Below are positions 26,515 through 32,646 of a stretch of 64,000 nucleotides of DNA, in pieces. Where the stretch lies: positions 1 to 64,000 of the forward strand of contig NZ_LR701604.1 in NCBI RefSeq assembly GCF_902498805.1, in the 5' to 3' direction. This DNA comes from Imperialibacter sp. EC-SDR9. Its GTDB lineage: Bacteria; Bacteroidota; Bacteroidia; Cytophagales; Cyclobacteriaceae. The notes beneath the pieces were generated by a model. That model did not search any database. It was not told the origin of the DNA and saw only the letters and a program-made list of their open reading frames with translations. A program made the position numbers and the translations under genes. Numbering within the stretch: the stretch's first letter is position 1; each line of letters starts with the position of its first letter.

Positions 26515-29000
26515 ATAAGAATATAAGCATCAATATTAGCGGCATTATCTTCCACATAGAGGAAGATGGCTATGAAAGGCTAAAGGGCTATCTCGAATCC
26601 ATTACCACCTATTTTTCGACTTTCGAAGACAGCAAGGAAATTATCGCCGATATCGAAAGCAGAATAGCTGAGATTTTCCTCGAGAAGCTGGACAAAGAGA
26701 ACAAGCAGGTAGTGGCCATCGAAGATGTCAATATGCTGATCTCCACCATGGGTACCATTGCCGATTTTGAGGCGATTGAAGACGTGGAGGACAAAGCAGC
26801 ACCTGCGCCCACAGCCGACACCAGCAGCGAAGAAAGTACTAGTACGGCGGAAGAAAAGACCGAAGAAAAAGAGAAGACCAGTTCGAAAAAACTTTATCGT
26901 GACATCAACAGAAAAGTCGTTGGTGGGGTGTGCAGTGGTCTTGCCCACTATTTCAGCATCGACCCAATGTGGGTGCGTTTGCTCTTTCTGCTTATGTTCT
27001 TCAACTTCTTTCTACCAGGCTTAAGTGGCGCAATTTTGCTCGCCTATATTATCCTGTGGATTGTGGTGCCAGGCAACAAAGCTCTTGAAGACGACAAGAA
27101 AATCAAGAAGATGTTCCGCAGCCAGGAAGACCGGGTGCTGGGTGGCGTGGCCAGCGGGGTGGCTGCCTATTTCGGAGTAGATGTAACAGTGATCAGACTG
27201 CTGTTCGTGCTTTCCATCTTCCTCGGAGGTACCGGATTCTTTGTCTATATCATCTTGTGGATCATCACGCCCCTGGCAAAGACCATCACCGAGAAAATGC
27301 AAATGCAGGGAGAGCCCGTTACGCTTTCCAATATTGAGACAAACATTAAGTCGAACCTCAACATAAAGGAGGACGAAGAAAGCCCAATCGTGAAAGTGTT
27401 GTTGTTTCCATTCCGATTGATCGCATTGATTATCAATGGTATCGCCAAATTTATCGGCCCTGCCGCCAACGTATTCGTTGATATCCTCCGGGTATTCATC
27501 GGACTGCTTTTCAGCATGCTTGGGTTGTCGACAATGACCGCCATTGCTATCACTTGTGCCATGTTCTTCGGGCTTACCATCGGCTGGTGGGATTGGGTAT
27601 CGGTTGACGGCGTGCCAGTAGAGCTTTTCCAGCAGACACTACCTGGCTGGGCTGTCTTTGGGCTCTTCCTGTCAGCTTTCATACCAGCGTTGGCTATCAC
27701 CCTGGGAGGTATCAGCATCATGGCAAAAAGATGGGTGGCCGGATCCTTCTTAGGATGGACGCTCTTCGGCTTGTGGATCATCAGTCTGGTGCTTGTGAGC
27801 TACACAGTGCCACGCATTATCATGGACTTCCGCACAGATGCCATCTACACCGAAACCAAGACTTACGACATGGCCGGCAAAACAGCCATCTTGAAGCTTT
27901 CAGGAAGCGACCGCCAGGATTGGGACGAGTGGAACGGTCAGTACGAAGCCGTGGAGCTTCGCCTGAGAGGCCACGAAGATTCAGTGTACAAAGCCGTCTT
28001 CGATTTTGAAGCAAGAGGAAGAGACCGTTCGACAGCTCTTGAAAATGCGCAGATGGTAACCTATGACGTCGATGTGCAAGACTCTGTATTCAATTTCCCA
28101 AGAGAGCTTAAGTTTACAAACGACGCACGCTTCAGGGTGCAAAACCTGGACATCACACTGTACATCCCCTACAACCAGCCCTTCAAAATGGACGAAAGCC
28201 TGGCCAGGATTCTGAGAAACACTATCTACAGAAATGGCTACTCCACCCGCCAAATGGAAGGCAATACCTGGGTGTTTACTGACGCTGGCTTGAAGTGCAC
28301 CACTTGCGAGGAAGATGACGACTATTACTCATATAACTCAGGCTCAGGAAAAAGCTCCTTCGATGCAAAACCCCTTACTTACGACTTCAAAGGATATGAT
28401 GAGATTGAAGCCGGCGGCATCTTCAAGTTCTACATTAAGCAGGGTGACTACAAAGACATCGAAATCACCGGCGACGATGAGTGGCTGGAAAGGGTAAAAG
28501 TGAGCCAGTCGGGCGGGGTGCTGAAATTCGACATCCGTGGCCGCAACTGGGACTGGCGTGACAACTGGGAGTCGAGCGACAAAATCTACGTCTACATCAG
28601 CACACCGGACCTGGAAAGTATTGACCTGTCCGGTGCTTCGGAAGCCTATATCGATGGTTTCCAAGCCAACAAACTTAATATTAACCTCTCCGGCTTTGCC
28701 CAGGTGGATATGGACATCGACGCCTCCAAGCTCGACATAGAAATGGACGGCGGCAGCAAGCTGACCCTGCGGGGCAATGTGAACGAGCTAAAAGCTGACG
28801 TGGAAGGGGCAGCATCGCTCGACGCCTTTGGCAGCGAAGCACGCTATGTGGAAGTAAAAGCCCAGGGAGCAGCCCGTGCCAAGGTAAATGCCATGGTCGA
28901 TCTGAAAGCTGAAGCATCTGGTGCCAGCACCATTGTGTACCAGGGCGAGGCAAGTACAGATATCAGAAGGTCGGGAGCGGGGTCGGTAAGAAAGGAGTAA
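26511..29000 (+). CDS. Membrane protein with two PspC domains and C-terminal GIN/DUF2807 domain (829 aa)
   Basis: Regions in order: a soluble N-terminal domain (1-85) rich in acidic and helical residues; a low-complexity linker; PspC domain 1 (about 126-185, LYRDINRKVVGGVCSGLAHYF plus one TM helix); PspC domain 2 (about 200-255, EDRVLGGVASGVAAYF plus TM). Four or so further TM helices follow to about 445, then an outer part, and a GIN/DUF2807 right-handed beta-helix-like domain (about 623-825) with repeats such as LNINLSGFAQVDMDID. PspC proteins sense envelope stress. The pairing with PadR in one operon is widespread in Bacteroidota. It probably monitors envelope integrity, but the mechanism is unproven. 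Confidence 0.88.
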   Translation: MNKNISINISGIIFHIEEDGYERLKGYLESITTYFSTFEDSKEIIADIESRIAEIFLEKLDKENKQVVAIEDVNMLISTMGTIADFEAIEDVEDKAAPAPTADTSSEESTSTAEEKTEEKEKTSSKKLYRDINRKVVGGVCSGLAHYFSIDPMWVRLLFLLMFFNFFLPGLSGAILLAYIILWIVVPGNKALEDDKKIKKMFRSQEDRVLGGVASGVAAYFGVDVTVIRLLFVLSIFLGGTGFFVYIILWIITPLAKTITEKMQMQGEPVTLSNIETNIKSNLNIKEDEESPIVKVLLFPFRLIALIINGIAKFIGPAANVFVDILRVFIGLLFSMLGLSTMTAIAITCAMFFGLTIGWWDWVSVDGVPVELFQQTLPGWAVFGLFLSAFIPALAITLGGISIMAKRWVAGSFLGWTLFGLWIISLVLVSYTVPRIIMDFRTDAIYTETKTYDMAGKTAILKLSGSDRQDWDEWNGQYEAVELRLRGHEDSVYKAVFDFEARGRDRSTALENAQMVTYDVDVQDSVFNFPRELKFTNDARFRVQNLDITLYIPYNQPFKMDESLARILRNTIYRNGYSTRQMEGNTWVFTDAGLKCTTCEEDDDYYSYNSGSGKSSFDAKPLTYDFKGYDEIEAGGIFKFYIKQGDYKDIEITGDDEWLERVKVSQSGGVLKFDIRGRNWDWRDNWESSDKIYVYISTPDLESIDLSGASEAYIDGFQANKLNINLSGFAQVDMDIDASKLDIEMDGGSKLTLRGNVNELKADVEGAASLDAFGSEARYVEVKAQGAARAKVNAMVDLKAEASGASTIVYQGEASTDIRRSGAGSVRKE

Positions 29001-29050
29001 TCAGTAAACAGTAAACAGTAAACAGTAAACTGAACGAATACCACTGATTA
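28998..29050 (+). repeat. Short tandem repeat of AGTAAAC and flanking dyad
   Basis: Four near-perfect tandem copies of the 7-mer CAGTAAA (29002-29029) lie directly after the pspC stop. TAATCAGT (28998-29005, includes the stop) and ACTGATTA (29043-29050) form an inverted repeat around them. Tandem 7-mers can vary in number by slippage, but here they lie outside the coding region. Confidence 0.6.
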
Positions 29051-29096
29051 CCGATAACTAAAGATTTTCATTTGCCCAATTTTCAAGTCCGAAAAG

Positions 29097-29127
29097 CCGG
29101 ACGCCGGAAGGTGTTCGGTTTTTTTTT
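29097..29127 (+). terminator. Rho-independent terminator of padR-pspC
   Basis: CCGGACGCC (29097-29105) pairs, with two G-U wobbles, with GGTGTTCGG (29110-29118) around a GGAA tetraloop, followed by nine T. It lies about 100 bp after the pspC stop. Confidence 0.8.
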
Positions 29128-29255
29128 GTTCCAACAGGTCTACTTCTTCTCATTGTGTATTTCCTTCTTGCATTGGCATAATTGAATGAAAGGCTGAAAG
29201 AAGAGGTTTATCAACATCATCCATTGAGATGAACTAAAAGTTAGTGTTAAATATT

Positions 29256-29263
29256 TATCTTTG
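29256..29263 (+). promoter_or_regulatory. Bacteroidota -7 box (TAnnTTTG)
   Basis: TATCTTTG at 29256-29263 is an exact match to the Bacteroidota -7 consensus. It lies only 4 bp before the ATG at 29268, so transcripts would begin at or near the start codon, giving a leaderless or very short leader. A TTG-type -33 element is not evident. Confidence 0.4.
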
Positions 29264-29267
29264 GTAT

Positions 29268-29483
29268 ATGGAAAAGTTAACACTGACAGTAAAGGACGAC
29301 AGTAAACTGCTCTATCTGGTAAATTTTTTGCAGCAGCTCGATTTTGTCGAGGTGAAAAGACACAAGCCAATAAAATCAACATCGCCGAAAAAGTATGACT
29401 TTTTCGCCTCTGCAGGTCTGTGGAAGGGCAGAGCAATAGACGCTAAGCAGCTTCGGGAAAAAGCATGGAAAAGGAACAATTAG
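29268..29483 (+). CDS. Small antitoxin-like protein, apparently without its toxin (71 aa)
   Basis: MEKLTLTVKDDSKLLYLVNF begins a beta-strand/helix segment; the C-terminal block YDFFASAGLWKGRAIDAKQL REKAW is like the toxin-binding tail of Bacteroidota antitoxins encoded just before PIN toxins (recognised from general familiarity, not from a search). A cognate toxin is not present. Overlapping the end, ATG 29465 opens an 18-codon frame (LVLCNAYFYTCNL) that resembles the start of a PIN toxin (ILCDTNIFI-type) with the catalytic Asp replaced by Asn, then stops at 29519-29521. The module may have lost its toxin by deletion. Confidence 0.6.
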   Translation: MEKLTLTVKDDSKLLYLVNFLQQLDFVEVKRHKPIKSTSPKKYDFFASAGLWKGRAIDAKQLREKAWKRNN

Positions 29484-29524
29484 TCCTTTGCAACGCCTAT
29501 TTCTATACCTGCAATCTTTAATAG

Positions 29525-29959
29525 ATGTTACGCATTAGTCTAATTGTTTTCGGCATTGTTTTGCTTGTTTCTTGCACTCAGGAAAACGATAAGAAATACT
29601 CTAGAGTTGTACTGCGCTTTAACGACTCATTGGTCATCAAACAAAACATCCCAGTCTTTATAGGCAACGAAAGGTACATTTACCTAACTAAAGAAGACTT
29701 CGATGACTCTTACGTTGACTTATTTTTATCAGACACTTTAGATTTAAACAAGTTGAATTATTTTGAACTTCGGCGGCTCGATTACTTTGGCAGTCTTGGG
29801 GTGTACATAGGCTATCAAGAAGAAAACGGACAGTACAAAGATGGGGACACTGTATTTGTTTATTCTGATTTGACCTACGACAACATCTCGACATCGAGCA
29901 TGGACACGACATCCGTATTAGAAATAATCAAAGTAATGCAAGAAATCGGCGAAAAATGA
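29525..29959 (+). CDS. Small lipoprotein of unknown function (144 aa)
   Basis: Lipobox IVLLVSC places the lipid anchor on Cys17. The mature protein (about 127 aa) is acidic and beta-rich (YSRVVLRFNDSLVIKQNIPV, IYLTKEDFDDSYVDLFL). I do not recognise a family. It lies between the orphan antitoxin-like gene and the LuxR terminator with no clear operon partner. The start ATG 29525 has little Shine-Dalgarno signal, which is normal in this phylum. Confidence 0.6.
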   Translation: MLRISLIVFGIVLLVSCTQENDKKYSRVVLRFNDSLVIKQNIPVFIGNERYIYLTKEDFDDSYVDLFLSDTLDLNKLNYFELRRLDYFGSLGVYIGYQEENGQYKDGDTVFVYSDLTYDNISTSSMDTTSVLEIIKVMQEIGEK

Positions 29960-30082
29960 AAACGATATATTAAGTTGACAGTAGCCTCCGCTAGTCTAAG
30001 TCACCGGGCCAGCTAATAACAGCCAAGGCTGCAAGTTTTTGCCCTTCCAACCCGGCTCATGCCGTCAATGGTAACCACAAAA

Positions 30083-30112
30083 AAAGCCCGAGGCTATCTG
30101 CCTCAGGCTTTC
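30083..30112 (-). terminator. Terminator of the minus-strand LuxR gene, possibly bidirectional
   Basis: AAAGCCCGAGGC (30083-30094) and GCCTCAGGCTTT (30100-30111) form a stem around TATCT with one mismatch. On the minus strand the stem is followed by a T run (the A tract at 30079-30085). It lies about 95 bp past the LuxR stop. Confidence 0.75.
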
Positions 30113-30206
30113 CACTGATCTGTGTACCTAACTAAAAGATTTTACTACTTTCAATTGCTACTACCTACCTATATTTTGTTGTTGTGGTTTTTCTTCCAGT
30201 ATAATC

Positions 30207-30416
30207 TCAGCATATCAGTCCTTCCCTCAAAGCCAGGCTCACCAGGTGGGGCGTGTTGTTCACATTCAGCTTCATGAACAGGTTGCTTTTGTGCTTGGCT
30301 ACGGTTAACTCACTAATGAAAAGGATGTCCGAAATCTGCTTGGCGCTATAGCCAAACGACAACTGCTCAATGATCTCCTTTTCTCTTCTCGTTAATGGAT
30401 TGGCTTGTTCGGTCAT
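30207..30416 (-). CDS. Solo LuxR/NarL-type HTH protein (69 aa)
   Basis: The whole protein is one GerE/LuxR DNA-binding domain: LTRREKEIIEQLSFGYSAKQ, then ISELTVAKHKSNLFMKLNV. There is no receiver or ligand domain. Stand-alone HTH proteins of this size work as dimers whose activity is set by level or by a partner. It is divergent from the ECF sigma gene; a perfect 10-bp inverted repeat lies between them (30460-30524), which makes it a candidate regulator of both. 'HNNTPHL' style residues after the recognition helix are normal for the family. Confidence 0.85.
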   Translation of the reverse strand: MTEQANPLTRREKEIIEQLSFGYSAKQISDILFISELTVAKHKSNLFMKLNVNNTPHLVSLALREGLIC

Positions 30417-30459
30417 GATAGTTTCATTTTTAATACACTACCTTATGACGATTCCAAGA

Positions 30460-30524
30460 AAAGGTCACCGCACTATCTGTAATTTTTTGCCGCTACTTAT
30501 ATTTAGGTATTTTAGGTGACCTTT
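30460..30524. promoter_or_regulatory. 10-bp perfect inverted repeat between luxR-type gene and sigma gene
   Basis: AAAGGTCACC (30460-30469) and GGTGACCTTT (30515-30524) are exact inverse complements separated by 45 bp, in the 138-bp divergent control region. Between them is AT-rich promoter-like DNA with the direct repeat ATTTAGGTATTTTAGG. The layout suits two half-operators for one regulator, with looping or two dimers controlling both directions. Confidence 0.6.
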
Positions 30525-30554
30525 AGGCTTTTCAATCATTATACTACAACCGGA

Positions 30555-31127
30555 ATGGATGAAACCTTGATCGCTTCGCTTAAAAACGGAGACATGCAGG
30601 CCCTCGGCGAATTATACAGCAAATACCGTCAGGAGTTTATCGGCATGATCCGGGCCAAATATAAGATGAGCAACGACGACGCCATGGACATTTATCAGGT
30701 AGCTACTTTGCGGCTTTACAACAATGTGGTAAAGGGAAAAATGACCATGATGCACGACAGCATAAAGCCCTACCTATTCAGTATCGGGCTAAATGTGTAC
30801 AAGGAAATGGTGAGAGAAGATATGAAAATACCTTTGAGCAGTAATCCCCTGGAATGGGTGGATGACAGAGGGGAAGGACAAGAGGCGACCGACGCAGCCC
30901 AACTGAAGGAAAGCTTGCTGGAGGCCACCAAAAAGGCCATCGAAAAACTGGGCGATCCGTGCCAAAGCATGCTGACACGGTTTTACTATTTCCGGGCAAG
31001 CATCAGGCAGCTGATGGAAGAGTTTGGCTACAAAAACGAAGCAACGGCCAAGAACAAAAAGTACAAGTGCCTGCAGCAACTGAGGGAGCTACTGCAAAAA
31101 GAAAAGATTCAAATGGCTTTAGCCTAA
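30555..31127 (+). CDS. ECF-type RNA polymerase sigma factor (190 aa)
   Basis: The start ATG 30555 gives MDETLIASLKNGDMQALGEL, the standard sigma-70 region 2 opening. DDAMDIYQVATLRLYNNVVK is region 2.2-2.4 and the C-terminal ASIRQLMEEFGYKNEATAKN is the region 4 helix-turn-helix. It directs RNA polymerase to a small regulon, presumably including itself. The next gene, 9 bp downstream, encodes a single-TM protein with an N-terminal cytoplasmic segment, the usual form of an anti-sigma factor. Confidence 0.87.
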   Translation: MDETLIASLKNGDMQALGELYSKYRQEFIGMIRAKYKMSNDDAMDIYQVATLRLYNNVVKGKMTMMHDSIKPYLFSIGLNVYKEMVREDMKIPLSSNPLEWVDDRGEGQEATDAAQLKESLLEATKKAIEKLGDPCQSMLTRFYYFRASIRQLMEEFGYKNEATAKNKKYKCLQQLRELLQKEKIQMALA

Positions 31128-31136
31128 TAGAGGTAA

Positions 31137-31874
31137 ATGGAAGAGCAGGACATAGCACTAATCGACAGGTACCTCAACGGAGAGCTTTCAGAAAGCGAGG
31201 AAGAAGAATTCCGGCAAAGGCTGGCCGAAGATAAAGATTTCACACAACTGTTTGAAGATGTGAGATACTTACAGAAAGGACTGGAACGAGCAGAACTGGA
31301 GAAAGCCTGGCAGGTGATTCAGGAAGCAGAAGCGGGCATTGTCGATACTGCACGCACTGGAGCGGCCACTTTCCGCTGGAAGGTTTGGCTGCCAGTGGCA
31401 GCATCGGTGACGCTGATGGTAGTAGCTGCGTGGTTCTTTTTGCTGAGAAGTACGGAGCCACAGGCGCTGTATGCCGAATACTTTGAGGTGTACCCCAATG
31501 TGGAAGCGCCCATTTACAGAGACAGCAGTGCCAAAGACAGCCTCACGGCGAAAGACCTGGCCTTCAGGAGATATGCGGATGAGGACTATGACATGGCTAT
31601 TGAGATTTTCGAAAGTATTCAACAGCCTGACGAAGGCACATTGTTTTATCTGGGGATGAGCTACCTGGCCAATGATGAGGCGGCAAAAGCAGCCAGTATC
31701 TGGGAGCCTTTAATTGGGGAGGCTGAAGACTACAAAACACAGGTGCAATGGTATTTGGCCCTGGCCTGGCTGAAGTTGGACGAGGAGGAAAAGGCCAAAA
31801 AAATATTTGAGGTGCTGGCTGAGTCGGGCACGGCGTATGAGGAGAGGAGCAGGGCGATATTGAAGGCTATATAA
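31137..31874 (+). CDS. Putative anti-sigma factor with one TM helix and extracytoplasmic TPR (245 aa)
   Basis: The first ~80 residues are acidic and helical (DIALIDRYLNGELSESEEEE FRQRL), the pattern of anti-sigma domains in Bacteroidota ECF operons. One TM helix follows (about 84-103, VWLPVAASVTLMVVAAWFFLL), then a TPR-like helical domain of ~130 residues (TAKDLAFRRYADEDYDMAIE, LFYLGMSYLANDEAAKAASI) outside the inner membrane. It would hold the sigma factor at the membrane and respond to a periplasmic signal. This rests on position and topology; no named domain is certain. It is translated 9 bp after the sigma gene. Confidence 0.7.
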   Translation: MEEQDIALIDRYLNGELSESEEEEFRQRLAEDKDFTQLFEDVRYLQKGLERAELEKAWQVIQEAEAGIVDTARTGAATFRWKVWLPVAASVTLMVVAAWFFLLRSTEPQALYAEYFEVYPNVEAPIYRDSSAKDSLTAKDLAFRRYADEDYDMAIEIFESIQQPDEGTLFYLGMSYLANDEAAKAASIWEPLIGEAEDYKTQVQWYLALAWLKLDEEEKAKKIFEVLAESGTAYEERSRAILKAI

Positions 31875-31902
31875 ACTTTATTTTCAACCTATACTTACCA
31901 TT

Positions 31903-32646
31903 ATGAAGCATTCAATTACAAATCCCAGTGTTTTCATCATCTTACTGGCAATTGTTGGGGCAAGTTGTGGGAGCAGCCGACAGTCAACAGATAACTCCGA
32001 AAGCACGGTTGACACGCTGATCTTTTATCACCCGGACCTTGATCTGGAAGGCCTGAGAAAAAAAGGTCGCAGAACCCATATTAACGGAGAGGTACATAAC
32101 CCGTGCTCGAAATGTGATAAAAAATCGACCACAGACTCAGCTCAAAGAATACATAAATATGTGTATGCACTGACGACATATGACTCGACGGCAGACACTT
32201 TTCTGCTTCCCGGAATAAACAACGGAAATCTTCCCAATCTCCAGTTTACGACCAAGAACTACTCCATGGTAGTGAGAACTACCATACTAAAGGGGCTAGC
32301 TCAGGATCACCCAATGACAATTGCCTTTGATCTCTGCGAGTTTGAAGATGGGTCTCAATGTAGGCACCCCCACTCCGTTCTGCCTGACGAGATAAAAATA
32401 ATAACCAACAATAGCCCTGACAGGTTCGGGATAGTTGAAGATCCCTATACCGATGGATTGATTTATGGAAACGCCAATCCATACGGCATGGTGTCCTTTG
32501 GTGACACAACACTCATGTTTCTAAAGTCCACAGGCGTATTAGTATCGCTCAAGGATAGCGTTTCATACAAAATTGGTCGGGTTAGATTTCCCCTTGACGG
32601 CAAAATGCGGGTTTTACCTCTTGCGTATGATGTAAAGAAAAAATAG
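31903..32646 (+). CDS. Lipoprotein of unknown function in the sigma operon (247 aa)
   Basis: Lipobox AIVGASC gives a lipid anchor on Cys23, with G-S-S after it. The mature part contains a CSKC motif (about residue 68) and later DLCEFEDGSQCRHPHS, four cysteines that could bind metal or form disulfides. It begins 28 bp after the anti-sigma gene, so it is probably the third gene of the sigma operon. Its 3' end overlaps the convergent CHAT gene by 33 bp. No family recognised. Confidence 0.7.
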   Translation: MKHSITNPSVFIILLAIVGASCGSSRQSTDNSESTVDTLIFYHPDLDLEGLRKKGRRTHINGEVHNPCSKCDKKSTTDSAQRIHKYVYALTTYDSTADTFLLPGINNGNLPNLQFTTKNYSMVVRTTILKGLAQDHPMTIAFDLCEFEDGSQCRHPHSVLPDEIKIITNNSPDRFGIVEDPYTDGLIYGNANPYGMVSFGDTTLMFLKSTGVLVSLKDSVSYKIGRVRFPLDGKMRVLPLAYDVKKK

